Assembly: GCA_016715625.1 (NCBI GenBank)
Contig: JADJZU010000014.1
Location: forward strand, 47,282 to 111,281
Length of the DNA: 64,000 nucleotides
Source: Bacteroidota bacterium
GTDB lineage: Bacteria > Bacteroidota > Bacteroidia > Chitinophagales > LD1
Direction: 5' to 3'
Shown: piece after piece, positions 47,272-56,999 of the stretch
How the letters are laid out: the number at the start of each line of letters is the position of its first letter
Numbering within the stretch: the stretch's first letter is position 1
Made by a program: the position numbers and the translations under genes
Notes under the pieces: generated by a model
The model's input: the letters and a program-made list of their open reading frames with translations, nothing else
Told to the model about the DNA's origin: nothing
Databases searched by the model: none

Positions 47272-48858
47272 ATGAAAAGAAAACAGTTTATACGCGATGC
47301 CGGTGCCGGAGTATTGTTGCCTGCCCTGCTCAGTGGTTTTTCGTTGCGGGCCTTTGGCGCTTCGCCCTTGCTGGAGGCCCTGGCGCAATCTTCGGTAGAT
47401 ACAGACCATGTGCTGGTGCTCATACAGCTCAACGGGGGCAATGACGGGCTTAATACCGTCATCCCTATCGACCAATACTCGGAGCTATCGAATGCCCGAA
47501 GCAATATCCTGATTCCACAAAATCAGGTGCTCAGCCTCAGCGGACTGAGCGGCACAGGATTGCACCCGGCCATGACGGGGCTGCAGTCGCTCTTCAACGA
47601 TGGCAAGGTGCGCATCGTGCAGGGTGTCAGCTATCCCAACCCCAACTATTCGCACTTTCGCGCCACCGATATATGGATGACCGCTTCCGATGCCAATCAA
47701 TCATTGACCAGCGGTTGGGCCGGCCGCTATTTGAATTATGAGTATCCCAATTTTCCCACGGGCTACCCCAATACACAAATGCCCGATCCTTTGGCCATTC
47801 AGATAGGTTCTGTGATGAGCACGGTGTTTCAGGGGCCGGCTTCGGGCATGGGCATGTCTATCAGCGACCCCACCAATTTTTATAATCTGGTGAACGGTAT
47901 TCAATCTCCGGCACCGGCCACCCCTGCCGGATTCGAGCTATCGTATATCCGCCAGGTGGCACAGCAAACCGATCAATATGCCGGGGTGATTACTGCTGCC
48001 GCCAATAGCGTAACGCAGCAAAATACCTATCCGTCCAATAATTCGCTGGCCGCACAGCTTAAGATTGTAGCACAGTTGATAGCCGGTGGTTTAAAAACCC
48101 GAATTTATATGGTAAGCATGGGAGGCTTTGATAACCACTCGAATCAGGTGGTGGCCGGCAATACAGCCACAGGTACCCATGCAACTTTGCTGCAGGAGCT
48201 GTCGGATGCAGTTAAAGCCTTTATGGACGATTTGACGTATCTCAACATTGCCAACCGCGTGATGGGCATGACCTTTTCGGAGTTTGGTCGCAGAATTATC
48301 AGTAACAATAGTCTGGGTACCGACCATGGCGCAGCAGCCCCCATGCTTATTTTTGGCAATCAGGTAATGCCCGGCATGTTGGGCACCAATCCGGTGATAC
48401 CCGCAGCTGCGCTGGTGAGCGACAATATTGCCATGCAATACGATTTCCGGTCGGTATACGCCTCTCTGCTGCAGGATTGGTTCTGCGTGCCCAATGCCGA
48501 CCTGAACACCATTTTGTTGCAAAATTTTCAAACCCTGCCTTTGGTGAATGGGACAGATTGTTCGGCTGCTGCCCTTCATCAGATTAATCAGTCGGCCGGC
48601 CTCGATTTGCTGCGCATTTATCCCAACCCGATGGTGACAACTGCGCGTGTCAGCTACACCACGATGGGCGGGCATATTCTACTACAATTGTTTAACTGCG
48701 AGGGTCAGGTGGTGAAGACCCTTCTCGACCGGGAAATGGCAGCCGGCAGCTTTGGGGCTACTTTAGAAAATGAAAACTACCCCGCAGGAGTGTATTATGT
48801 GCGCTTGCAAAATCAATCGGTGCAGCAGGTAAAGCCGGTGGTAGTGGCTCGTGGGTAA
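47272..48858 (+). CDS. DUF1501 protein with type IX sorting domain
   Basis: 528 residues. N-terminus MKRKQFIRDAGAGVLLPALL is a Tat-like or Sec signal. The DUF1501 (sulfatase-like alkaline phosphatase fold) core has VLIQLNGGNDGLNTVIPI, YPNPNYSHFRATDIWMT, and MTFSEFGRRI ... GTDHGAAAPM. A type A sorting domain closes the protein (LLRIYPNPMVTTARVSY ... YPAGVYYVRLQN), so it is exported by the type IX system. DUF1501/DUF1800 pairs occur in many environmental bacteria; the substrate is unknown. The gene looks richer in G+C than the genes before 45 kb. Confidence 0.88.
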   Translation: MKRKQFIRDAGAGVLLPALLSGFSLRAFGASPLLEALAQSSVDTDHVLVLIQLNGGNDGLNTVIPIDQYSELSNARSNILIPQNQVLSLSGLSGTGLHPAMTGLQSLFNDGKVRIVQGVSYPNPNYSHFRATDIWMTASDANQSLTSGWAGRYLNYEYPNFPTGYPNTQMPDPLAIQIGSVMSTVFQGPASGMGMSISDPTNFYNLVNGIQSPAPATPAGFELSYIRQVAQQTDQYAGVITAAANSVTQQNTYPSNNSLAAQLKIVAQLIAGGLKTRIYMVSMGGFDNHSNQVVAGNTATGTHATLLQELSDAVKAFMDDLTYLNIANRVMGMTFSEFGRRIISNNSLGTDHGAAAPMLIFGNQVMPGMLGTNPVIPAAALVSDNIAMQYDFRSVYASLLQDWFCVPNADLNTILLQNFQTLPLVNGTDCSAAALHQINQSAGLDLLRIYPNPMVTTARVSYTTMGGHILLQLFNCEGQVVKTLLDREMAAGSFGATLENENYPAGVYYVRLQNQSVQQVKPVVVARG

Positions 48859-48904
48859 TTGATTTTTGGAGACCTATTTAGTGACCGTGATTGTGATAGA
48901 AATA

Positions 48905-49738
48905 TCAACTTTCGGTCTGCCGGTATGCCTCCGTGAGTAAAATAGCCTCCTGCGCTTCGCGCACATCATGCGCGCGCAAAATATGTGCGCCCTGCAGCAG
49001 TGCCAGGGTATGCAGCACCGTGGTGCCGTTGAGGGCCTCCTTCGGGCCGGATTGTAATACCTTATACACCATGCTTTTTCGGGATACCCCGCAAAGGAGC
49101 GGCAGATGAGGCGGGGCTAGTGCCCGCAGGTATCGGAGCAGGGTATAGTTGTGCGCCTGGGTTTTGCCAAATCCAAAGCCGGGGTCCAGCACCAGATGAC
49201 GAATGCCGGCTTGTGTGCAGGCCGCTACTCGTTGGATGAAAAAGGCCGCTACTTCCTGCACCACATCGGTATAGGCAGGCTGCTCTTGCATACTGTGCGG
49301 CAGACCTTGCATGTGCATGAGGCAGTAGGCCGCCCCGTGCGTGGACACCACTTCCAGCATACGATGGTCGTAGGTGCCTGCGCTAATGTCGTTTATCAGG
49401 TGTGCGCCTGTTTGCAGGCAGGCTTCGGCCACAGAGGCCTGCAAGGTGTCTATGGAAAGAATACAATCGGGAAAGTACTGCAGCAGCAAGTGCACTGCGG
49501 GTTGCACGCGCTGTAGTTCTTCGGTGGGCGAAAGCAACAGCGCCCCCGGGCGCGAGCTCATGCCGCCCACATCGAGCAGGGCGGCCCCTTCGCGCAGCAT
49601 CCTCTCGGCCTGCAGCAGCAGACTGCGGTCGTCTTTTAACTGTCCGCCATCGTAAAATGAATCGGGTGTAAGGTTCAGTATGCCCATGACCCCCGGCCGG
49701 TGCAGCGACAATATTTTGTTTCTACAGGTGAGCTGCAT
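48905..49738 (-). CDS. folP: Dihydropteroate synthase
   Basis: 277 residues. TIM-barrel signature motifs are present: VMGILNLTPDSFYDGGQL, LLDVGGMSSRPGA, LSIDTLQASVAE, LINDISAG, LDPGFGFGKTQAHNY and CGVSRKSM. It joins p-aminobenzoate (from the PabB route also coded here) with dihydropterin pyrophosphate to form dihydropteroate. The divergent DUF1599 gene next to it is a conserved arrangement in Bacteroidota. Confidence 0.95.
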   Translation of the reverse strand: MQLTCRNKILSLHRPGVMGILNLTPDSFYDGGQLKDDRSLLLQAERMLREGAALLDVGGMSSRPGALLLSPTEELQRVQPAVHLLLQYFPDCILSIDTLQASVAEACLQTGAHLINDISAGTYDHRMLEVVSTHGAAYCLMHMQGLPHSMQEQPAYTDVVQEVAAFFIQRVAACTQAGIRHLVLDPGFGFGKTQAHNYTLLRYLRALAPPHLPLLCGVSRKSMVYKVLQSGPKEALNGTTVLHTLALLQGAHILRAHDVREAQEAILLTEAYRQTES

Positions 49739-49810
49739 TTTTTTACAAGAGCTTGTTAAGGGTTGAAAACATACCGGTCATATCTGTGTCGAAAATATAT
49801 TTTTGGCCCA

Positions 49811-50359
49811 ATGGCAAACACAGCGAGTCAATTTGACGAGCAGATTCAGGTCTGCAGAAACATATTTGAGAAGAAAACCCACGACTACGGCACCTCGTGG
49901 CGGGTGCTGCGGCCAAAGTCGCTCACCGACCAGATTTTTATCAAGGCACAGCGGATTCAAACCCTGGAAGAAAAGCAAACCCAAATGGTGGCCGAAGGGG
50001 TGGAAGAGGAGTTTGTGGGCATTATTAACTATGCCATCATGGGATTGATACAAATGGAACTGCAGGGCGACCCCCGCACCGATTTGCCCGAGGCCGAGGC
50101 CGTGGGCTTATACGAAAAACACGTGGGCGAAATCAAAACGCTGATGCTGGCCAAAAACCACGATTATGGCGAGGCCTGGCGCGATATGCGCATCAGTTCA
50201 TTTACCGATTTAATATTGATGAAATTGCTGCGCATTAAACAGATTGAAGATAATGCCGGCAAAACCATTATCAGCGAGGGCATTGATGCCGGCTATCGCG
50301 ATATTGTGAACTACTCCATTTTTGCTTTAATTAAACTATCTGAATCCTCTACTAAATAA
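49811..50359 (+). CDS. DUF1599 protein (duplicated nucleotide-hydrolase-like domain)
   Basis: 182 residues from ATG 49811. The protein is an internal duplication: HDYGTSWRVLRPKSLTDQIF (about residues 22-41) is repeated as HDYGEAWRDMRISSFTDLIL (about 114-133), each followed by an RIK/RIQ-type helix. DUF1599 is thought related to all-alpha NTP pyrophosphohydrolases. A -7 box TATTTTTG (49798-49805) ends five bases before this ATG, so the message may be leaderless; the longer frame from 49763 would start upstream of the promoter. Confidence 0.82.
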   Translation: MANTASQFDEQIQVCRNIFEKKTHDYGTSWRVLRPKSLTDQIFIKAQRIQTLEEKQTQMVAEGVEEEFVGIINYAIMGLIQMELQGDPRTDLPEAEAVGLYEKHVGEIKTLMLAKNHDYGEAWRDMRISSFTDLILMKLLRIKQIEDNAGKTIISEGIDAGYRDIVNYSIFALIKLSESSTK

Positions 50360-50368
50360 CTCAATGCT

Positions 50369-51808
50369 ATGACAGTCTATCACATTTTTGGATACGTAGG
50401 TGCCGCAGCTTTACTGCTCACTATCTTGCGTTATTTTCTGGCTCGTCCATCGAGCTTGCTTGTTTGTTACCTGCAAAATTTTGTGGGGGCTTTATTCATC
50501 TTCTCGGGCTTTGTGAAAGCCGTGGACCCGCTGGGCACTTCTTACAAAATGCACGATTACTTTACAGCCTTTGCTGCCGAAAAGTTTTTTGAGAATGCCC
50601 GCTACCTGGCACTTTACGGCAATTTTTGGGATTGGGTGGGTAGCTTCTCTACGCCTATGGCTATTTTTATGATAGCAGCAGAGTTGTTTTTCGGTTTTAT
50701 GTTGCTTATTGGCTGGAAACCCAAATTTACCGTAGCCATCATCTGGGCGCTCACGGTGTTTTTCACTTTCCTTACCGGCTATACCTATTTATCGGGCTAC
50801 TCGCTCACCAATGCATTTATGTTAATGAGTGCAGCGGTGATGTTTATTTGGGTGCTCATTGGCTTTCAGCCTTCCGACTCCAAAAAAGGGAAATGGACTT
50901 TGCTTTCGTTTGCTTTGCTCCTGATGCTCATTGCGTTTTTTATGTCGCATGCATCTACTCATCCATTTGACGAAGGCAAAATGAAAGTGACCGACTGCGG
51001 TTGCTTTGGCGATTTCATTAAATTAAAACCTTGGGAAACATTCTGGAAAGATGTGATACTGGATGCCATGATTTTGCTTCTGCTGCTGAACACTAAGCAC
51101 ATTCGTCCGCTCTTGGAAGGTAAACGCTCTGCGGTGGCAGCCTTGGCCGGGGTGGTGTCGCTGGGCTTGTGCTTGTATTGTGTGTATTGGAGCGAACCGA
51201 TTATTGATTTCCGTCCTTACAAAATAGGCAATGATGTGCGCGAGTTGCGCAAGGTGAAGCAGGAACCAAAAGTGGAAATGCTGTTTATCTACAAGAATAA
51301 GGCTACAGGAGCCGAAAAGGAATTTACAGTGAGCGACTTGTCTACGCTGAACTACAGCGAGTGGGACTACAAAGACCGTAAAGATAAAGTGCTGGATCCG
51401 GGCATCCCCGCCAAGATTACCAATCTCTATATCGAAAACGATGAAGGAGCACAAATGGCCGATTCTATTTTAAACAATCCCGGTTACTCTTTAATGGTGG
51501 TAGCTTACAACTTAAACAAAACACACGAAGCTGCCTTTGTCAAGTTGAATGCCATTGCCAGTGGATGCGATAAAGCCGGCATCGACTTTTTTGCGGTCAC
51601 CGTGAATGACGGACATATCGATGAATTTCGCCATCGCCTGCAAACGGCTTATCCGTTTTATCATGCCGATGAAACACCTCTGAAAACCATCATCCGTTCC
51701 AACCCGGGTTTGGTGTTGTTGAAAGACGGAGTAGTAATCAATAAATGGCATTACAGAGGCTTGCCCGATTTTGAATCGTTGAATCAGCAATACTTCAGCC
51801 AACCATAG
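50369..51808 (+). CDS. DoxX/MauE-like membrane protein, BT_3928 family
   Basis: 479 residues. The N-terminal 230 residues form a four- to eight-helix membrane domain (FVGALFIFSGFVKAVDPLGT) with the motif DCGCFGDFIKLKPWETFWKD typical of DoxX/MauE-like proteins. The C-terminal half is soluble with a thioredoxin-like pattern (SLMVVAYNLNKTHEA ... GLVLLKDGVVINKWHYRGLP). A redox role in envelope protein folding is inferred. It starts 9 bases after the DUF1599 gene and ends 1 base before the ABC permease gene. Confidence 0.82.
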   Translation: MTVYHIFGYVGAAALLLTILRYFLARPSSLLVCYLQNFVGALFIFSGFVKAVDPLGTSYKMHDYFTAFAAEKFFENARYLALYGNFWDWVGSFSTPMAIFMIAAELFFGFMLLIGWKPKFTVAIIWALTVFFTFLTGYTYLSGYSLTNAFMLMSAAVMFIWVLIGFQPSDSKKGKWTLLSFALLLMLIAFFMSHASTHPFDEGKMKVTDCGCFGDFIKLKPWETFWKDVILDAMILLLLLNTKHIRPLLEGKRSAVAALAGVVSLGLCLYCVYWSEPIIDFRPYKIGNDVRELRKVKQEPKVEMLFIYKNKATGAEKEFTVSDLSTLNYSEWDYKDRKDKVLDPGIPAKITNLYIENDEGAQMADSILNNPGYSLMVVAYNLNKTHEAAFVKLNAIASGCDKAGIDFFAVTVNDGHIDEFRHRLQTAYPFYHADETPLKTIIRSNPGLVLLKDGVVINKWHYRGLPDFESLNQQYFSQP

Positions 51809-51809
51809 G

Positions 51810-52889
51810 ATGAATCTACTGAAGTATATTTTTAAGCGATTGCTGAACGGCCTCACCGTGATGTTTGGGGTCGTGCTGGTCATCTTTGTGTTGTTCAATA
51901 TTTTGCCGGTGAACTCGGCTCGTATGACTTTGGGCCAACGTGCCGACACCGCCAGTATTGCTGCTATTGAACGCGAGTTTCGCCTGAACTTACCTTGGTA
52001 TGAACGTCTTGGTTTATACTTTAATGATTTATCACCCGTGTCATTCCACCGGTTGGAAGATACCAACGCACCCAGTTATCTGAGCGAAAGCGATTGGAAG
52101 TTTACCAAACTATTTTCGGTAGGCTCGGTGAGTGTGGTGGTCAAGGCTCCGTATTTAGGCAAGAGTTTTCAAACACGCAGAAATGTGAGCGAGGTGATTA
52201 GCGAGCGGATTTTTCCTACTTTTTTGCTGGCGGTATTTGCCATGTTGCTGGCTTCCTTTGCGGGCATCATAGCAGGAGTATTGGCTGCCATTCGTCACAA
52301 TACCTGGGTAGATGATATGGTGGTAACGCTCTCCACACTGGGCACTTCGCAGCCGGGCTATGTTACCGGTTATATTCTAGCCGCCATCTTTGGCTATTAC
52401 CTCAGCAGCTACACCGGCCTGGGAGTGGTGAGTCAGTTGTATGAATATGATCTGGATGGCGAAAGAATTGTGTGGAAAAATCTGATACTGCCCGTTGTGG
52501 CTTTGGGTATTCGTCCCATATCGCTCATTGCACAACTTACCCGCAGTGCCATGCTGGATGTGCTCAGTCAGGATTACATCCGCACGGCTCGATCAAAGGG
52601 TTTATCGCAGCGGACTGTTTTGTTTAAGCATGCGCTGCGCAATGCCATGAACCCTATTCTTACTTCGCTCACCGGTTGGTTTGCTGCCGTGCTCACCGGA
52701 GCTTACTTTGTAGAAAAAGTGTTTTCCTACAACGGGTTGGGCTTGCTAACCATCGGGTCTATTCTCAACTTCGACTTTCCGGTGGTAATGGGTTGTGTGC
52801 TGCTGGTGGCTACTATTTTTGTAGTCATGAATATTATCACCGATATTTTGTACTCCCTGCTCGATCCTCGCGTGGTCATTAAAGGCTAA
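51810..52889 (+). CDS. ABC transporter permease, DppB/OppB family
   Basis: 359 residues. Six membrane helices in the DppB order, starting LLKYIFKRLLNGLTVMFGVV; the cytoplasmic ATPase-docking loop is DYIRTARSKGLSQRTVLFKH. It would move peptides or similar solutes across the inner membrane. There is no second permease, binding protein or ATPase beside it, so partners must be elsewhere. It lies in a run of plus-strand genes ending with aroK. Confidence 0.88.
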   Translation: MNLLKYIFKRLLNGLTVMFGVVLVIFVLFNILPVNSARMTLGQRADTASIAAIEREFRLNLPWYERLGLYFNDLSPVSFHRLEDTNAPSYLSESDWKFTKLFSVGSVSVVVKAPYLGKSFQTRRNVSEVISERIFPTFLLAVFAMLLASFAGIIAGVLAAIRHNTWVDDMVVTLSTLGTSQPGYVTGYILAAIFGYYLSSYTGLGVVSQLYEYDLDGERIVWKNLILPVVALGIRPISLIAQLTRSAMLDVLSQDYIRTARSKGLSQRTVLFKHALRNAMNPILTSLTGWFAAVLTGAYFVEKVFSYNGLGLLTIGSILNFDFPVVMGCVLLVATIFVVMNIITDILYSLLDPRVVIKG

Positions 52890-52894
52890 AGCGC

Positions 52895-53434
52895 ATGAAA
52901 CCGGTTTTTATCATTGGTTTTATGGGAGCCGGCAAATCTACCCACGGCAAAAAGTTGGCTACTGCACTGCAACGCAGTTTTGTTGACCTGGATGATGTAG
53001 TAGCCCGCGCACTGGCAATTGAGTTGGACCTGCCCCCGGCTCCCTTGGCTGCGCTGATAGCGCAGGCCGGCATGGACCGTTTTAGAGAAGTGGAACGGGA
53101 CGAATTGCGCCACACCGATTGGAAGCATGTAGTGATTGCTACTGGCGGTGGAACTCCCTGTTTTTACAATAACCTCAATTGGATGAAAGAGCATGGACTC
53201 GTAGTGTTTTTGGATACTCCGGCCCCCATTGTTCTCGGTCGCTTACGGCAGTCTAATTTGGAAGAAAGACCCATGTTGAAAGGATTGGATGATGCCGCCT
53301 TGCAGCAGACCATTACCGGACTCCTGGTCGAACGGCTGCCTTACTATAAGCAAGCGCATCTTCGGTTTGAACCTTCTACCGAAACGATACCCGAATTGGC
53401 CCTGCGGATAAAGCGCTACTCGGAAACTATTTAA
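52895..53434 (+). CDS. aroK: Shikimate kinase
   Basis: 179 residues. Walker A IGFMGAGKSTHGKKLA (about residues 5-20), shikimate-binding DLDD and GMDRFREVERDEL, VIATGGGTPC, and lid RLRQSNLEERPML. It phosphorylates shikimate in the route to chorismate, which feeds PabB. It starts 5 bases after the permease gene and its last 8 bases overlap the convergent pafA. Confidence 0.93.
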   Translation: MKPVFIIGFMGAGKSTHGKKLATALQRSFVDLDDVVARALAIELDLPPAPLAALIAQAGMDRFREVERDELRHTDWKHVVIATGGGTPCFYNNLNWMKEHGLVVFLDTPAPIVLGRLRQSNLEERPMLKGLDDAALQQTITGLLVERLPYYKQAHLRFEPSTETIPELALRIKRYSETI

Positions 53435-55061
53435 GCACTCCGGTAATTACTTTTCCTACACTGCCGTTGGGCTCCTGGCATTTTACCATTGCGGCAATCG
53501 TAGGCGCAATGTCGGTTATATAAACCGGTGTGTAATCGGAAGCAGGTTTCACTTTCCAACCCATAAAGAGCAATGGAATGTGGGTGTCGTATGGGTAGAT
53601 GGTGCCATGGGTGGTTCCTTTGGCAAAACCCTCCACCCAACCCGGCTTCGTGAGCAGAAATATATCGCCAGAGCGACCGGGGTAATAACCATTAATGATT
53701 TTACTTTTCATGTCAGCGTTTAGGGTGGACTCTTCTATTTCTTGCATATCCAAAGCATCGGCTACACCATCCTGCTTCAGGCAGTAGCTGATAATGATTT
53801 CCTTAATTTCTTCTACATCGGCAGCCGAGTCGGCTATCAACTCTTTATTTAAATAAAACTGCATGTTGTCGAAGGTGAGAATCCATTCACCTGCACCCAT
53901 TTTCGTCTGTAAGATGCGGTTTAGCTGATCGACTAGTGTATCCGTGTTAAGTGAACCAGCAGGTATTTTCTTTGATTGTAAAAATCCGGGAGCATGGGCT
54001 GCACCATGGTCGGCTGTTAAAAACAGGAGGTAATTTCCTTTCCCGATTTTGGCATCCAGAAAATTCAAAAAGCTTTCGATGTCTTTATCCAAGCGGAGGT
54101 AGCAGTCTTCAGCTTCTACACTATTGGGGCCAAACTGATGGCCGATGTAATCGGTTGATGACAAACTGATGGCCAACATATCCGTATTTTGGCCCATGCC
54201 CAGTTTTTCATTTTCAATTGCTGCTTTGGCAAAATCCAGTGTAAAGGAATTGCCGAACGGTGTGGCTCTTATGATGTCTAAGCCGGGCTTGGCCAGTTCA
54301 CTTACTTTATGCTCAAACACGGGCTTGGCTTCGTTTCTGAACGCGCTTTCGAAAGGCACATCGTCATCGTGGCTTTCGAAATATTGCGCCAGGGGCAATA
54401 AGGTATTCCAATTGCCTGACACATATGTGGCAGCGAGTTTCTTGTCGTTAAAAGCAGTGGCCCAGGCAGGCAAAGTGTCCATGTAGTAGGAGGATGTAAT
54501 CCAATTGCCACTGGCTCCATCATAAAAATAAGCTGCATTGGCACTGTGGCCGGCCGGTAATATGGCACCGCGGTCTTTGAGTGCTATTCCAATCGTTTTA
54601 GAGATGAAGTTGCTGCTCAGTTTTATCTCATCGGCAATAGAAGTGCTTTGCATGCGCACAGGCGACATGAGTCCGGCTTTGCCTGCTGCGCCTACTGTTT
54701 TGCGCGTGGTGTCCTCGGTGCAGTAGACCACTTTGCCTGCATCGTAATCGTACCAATAATTGCCGGTAATGCCATTTACATTGGGCACAGAGCCCGTGTA
54801 GATAGACGCATGACCCGGAGCGGTGTAAGAGGGCGAGTAATTGATATGTGTATTCTCGCATTTGTATCCTTCGCGAAGCAATCGCTTAAATCCATTCTCT
54901 GAATACTTCGTGGGATATCGATAGAAAAAATCCCAACGCATTTGATCCACCACTAAGCCTACCACTAACTTTGGAGTAGCGGGTGCCGGGCTAGTTTGAG
55001 CCGATATGGATAAGGAGATAATGGTAAAGAATAGGAGTAATCGTTCTTTCATAAGAGACAT
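53427..55061 (-). CDS. pafA: Alkaline phosphatase PafA-type
   Basis: 544 residues with a signal peptide (about 1-20). Metal and nucleophile motifs: VVGLVVDQMRWDFFYRY and SPSYTAPGHASIYTGSVP, where Thr of YTAPGH is the nucleophile as in Elizabethkingia PafA; also STDYIGHQFGPNSVE and LTADHGAAHAPG. PafA is a periplasmic zinc phosphatase that cleaves phosphate monoesters and is not strongly product-inhibited. It converges on aroK. Confidence 0.9.
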   Translation of the reverse strand: MSLMKERLLLFFTIISLSISAQTSPAPATPKLVVGLVVDQMRWDFFYRYPTKYSENGFKRLLREGYKCENTHINYSPSYTAPGHASIYTGSVPNVNGITGNYWYDYDAGKVVYCTEDTTRKTVGAAGKAGLMSPVRMQSTSIADEIKLSSNFISKTIGIALKDRGAILPAGHSANAAYFYDGASGNWITSSYYMDTLPAWATAFNDKKLAATYVSGNWNTLLPLAQYFESHDDDVPFESAFRNEAKPVFEHKVSELAKPGLDIIRATPFGNSFTLDFAKAAIENEKLGMGQNTDMLAISLSSTDYIGHQFGPNSVEAEDCYLRLDKDIESFLNFLDAKIGKGNYLLFLTADHGAAHAPGFLQSKKIPAGSLNTDTLVDQLNRILQTKMGAGEWILTFDNMQFYLNKELIADSAADVEEIKEIIISYCLKQDGVADALDMQEIEESTLNADMKSKIINGYYPGRSGDIFLLTKPGWVEGFAKGTTHGTIYPYDTHIPLLFMGWKVKPASDYTPVYITDIAPTIAAMVKCQEPNGSVGKVITGVLK

Positions 55062-55149
55062 ACTAATTTGATAGGCAGAAGAAAATCACGCGAAGCTAAA
55101 AATCCATTTAAAGAAATAGCGCTGCGCTTTTAGGATAGAGGTAAACGAA

Positions 55150-55157
55150 TATATTTG
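55150..55157 (+). promoter_or_regulatory. Promoter element of the tRNA-Met gene
   Basis: TATATTTG matches TAnnTTTG and ends 10 bases before the tRNA. It was identified by eye; the -33 box is not clear. Confidence 0.5.
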
Positions 55158-55167
55158 CGCCCGTTTT

Positions 55168-55241
<74 letters not shown>

Positions 55242-55283
55242 CTGGTGCCAAACCCAAGCGGAGATTTTCTTCGGAATTTCTCG

Positions 55284-55320
55284 GACCCAATCGGAGCAAT
55301 CTGATTGGGTCTTTAATTTT
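55284..55320 (+). terminator. Probable terminator after tRNA-Met
   Basis: Arms GACCCAATC (55284-55292) and GATTGGGTC (55303-55311) with a ten-base loop, then TTTAATTTT. Confidence 0.65.
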
Positions 55321-55388
55321 AGCTTCAGCAGCCTTAACACACTTTGGTAAGCCTTTGAGCGGCTGTTTTCTATTTTCGTCCCCGTTTT

Positions 55389-56528
55389 ATGAGTAAAAAA
55401 GGAAGAGTATTGGTAGCCATGAGCGGTGGAATAGATTCTACCGTTACGGCTGTTATGCTGCATGAGCAGGGATACGAAGTGGTAGGCATTACCATGAAAA
55501 CATGGGACTATGCCACCAGTGGAGGAAGCAAAAAGGAAACCGGTTGCTGCTCGCTCGATTCTATCAATGACGCCAGGCAGGTGGCTGTAGATTTAGGCTT
55601 TTCACACTTTATTATAGATATCCGCGAGGAGTTTGGCGATTTTGTTATCAATAATTTTGTAGACGAATACATAGCGGGCCGCACTCCTAATCCTTGTGTG
55701 CTCTGCAACACGCACATTAAGTGGGAAGCACTGCTCAAGCGAGCCGATATGATGGATTGCGAATGGATAGCCACCGGCCATTATGCGCAGGTGCGTGCGC
55801 AGAATAACCGATACGTTATTTCAAAAGGCCTAGATGAAAATAAAGATCAGAGTTATGTATTGTGGGGCGTAAGCCAGAGCTGCCTGAGCCGCACCATGTT
55901 TCCGGTGGGGCGTTTTCACAAGCCGGACATTAAACAAATGGCGCGCGATATGGGCTATGTGGAACTGGCCAACAAGAATGAGAGCTACGAAATTTGTTTT
56001 GTCCCCGATAACGATTACCGCGGATTTCTGAAAAGACGTTTGCCCGATTTGGAGCAGCGCGTGGATGGCGGAAACTTTGTAGATGCGCAGGGCCACGTGT
56101 TAGGCAAGCACAAAGGATACCCTTTTTATACCATCGGCCAGCGCAAAGGCCTGGGCACCGCGTTCGGCAAGCCGGTGTTTGTAACGGAAATTCATCCGGA
56201 AACCAACACGGTGGTTTTGGGTGAAGAAAAGGACCTGGAGCGCACCGGCATGTGGGTGGGTAAACTGAACCTACAGAAGTATGAACAGCTACAAGCGCCC
56301 ATGAATGCCATCACCAAAGTGCGTTACAAGCACGATGGCGAATCAAGCATCCTTACCCAGATGGGCGACCGAATGAAAGTGGAGTTCATGGCTACCGTGT
56401 CGGCTATAGCACCGGGCCAAAGCGCGGTGTTTTACGAAGGTGATGACATGATAGGCGGAGGCGTAATCTTCTCCAACTTTTCGGTGAATGAAAGCCGCAA
56501 AGCAGAGGAAGCTGGCGTAGTCAGTTAA
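55389..56528 (+). CDS. mnmA: tRNA-specific 2-thiouridylase MnmA
   Basis: 379 residues. PP-loop AMSGGIDSTVTAVML (about residues 10-24), catalytic cysteines in PNPCVLCNTHIKW and in ESYEICFVPDNDYRGFL, and the C-terminal GQRKGLGTAFGKPVFV and barrel domain. It adds sulfur to U34 of Lys, Glu and Gln tRNAs. It follows the tRNA gene and its terminator; the convergent peroxiredoxin gene abuts its stop. Confidence 0.95.
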   Translation: MSKKGRVLVAMSGGIDSTVTAVMLHEQGYEVVGITMKTWDYATSGGSKKETGCCSLDSINDARQVAVDLGFSHFIIDIREEFGDFVINNFVDEYIAGRTPNPCVLCNTHIKWEALLKRADMMDCEWIATGHYAQVRAQNNRYVISKGLDENKDQSYVLWGVSQSCLSRTMFPVGRFHKPDIKQMARDMGYVELANKNESYEICFVPDNDYRGFLKRRLPDLEQRVDGGNFVDAQGHVLGKHKGYPFYTIGQRKGLGTAFGKPVFVTEIHPETNTVVLGEEKDLERTGMWVGKLNLQKYEQLQAPMNAITKVRYKHDGESSILTQMGDRMKVEFMATVSAIAPGQSAVFYEGDDMIGGGVIFSNFSVNESRKAEEAGVVS

Positions 56529-56999
56529 TTACTTTAACTCAGCCAATACTTTATTCAAAGCTTCAAAATTTACCTGCACTCCCGGATTAGCGGTCGTTTC
56601 TGCGTAGGCAATGTTTCCTTCTTTGTTTACTACTACCACCCCGCGTTTGGCTACGCCCTTCATGCCGAAGGCAAAGTTGACCTGATACATGTCGTAATCG
56701 TGAATCAGTGTTTTGTTGAAGTCGGATAGCAAGTCGAAGTTGATGCCGTTTTTTTCTTTGAACACACCAAGCGAAAATGGCATATCCACCGAAACGCCTA
56801 CTACTGCGGCATTCAAATTGTTGTAATCGGCCAGGGAATCGCGGCTGCTGCAAAGCTGCTCGGTGCAAACACCCGTGAAGGCAGCCGGGAAAAAATGAAT
56901 AACCAGATTTTTTCCGGTAAAATCTGAAAGAGAAACCGCTTTTTTATCGGTGTTGAAGAGTTTGAAGTCCGGAGCTTTGGTGCCTGCTGCTAATGCCAT
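56529..56999 (-). CDS. Peroxiredoxin (AhpC/TSA family)
   Basis: 156 residues. The active site FFPAAFTGVCTEQLCSSRD has the peroxidatic Cys (TGVC, about residue 46) and a second Cys four positions later; KRGVVVVNKEGNIAY is the family's later core. It reduces peroxides in the cytoplasm; the resolving partner may be the nearby second Cys or an external thiol. Redoxin/AhpE-like subclass by appearance. Confidence 0.9.
   Translation of the reverse strand: MALAAGTKAPDFKLFNTDKKAVSLSDFTGKNLVIHFFPAAFTGVCTEQLCSSRDSLADYNNLNAAVVGVSVDMPFSLGVFKEKNGINFDLLSDFNKTLIHDYDMYQVNFAFGMKGVAKRGVVVVNKEGNIAYAETTANPGVQVNFEALNKVLAELK

Noticed and set aside
53427..53434. 8-base overlap of aroK and pafA as a regulatory feature
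   Set aside because: Short tail-to-tail overlaps are common and both stops are well supported.
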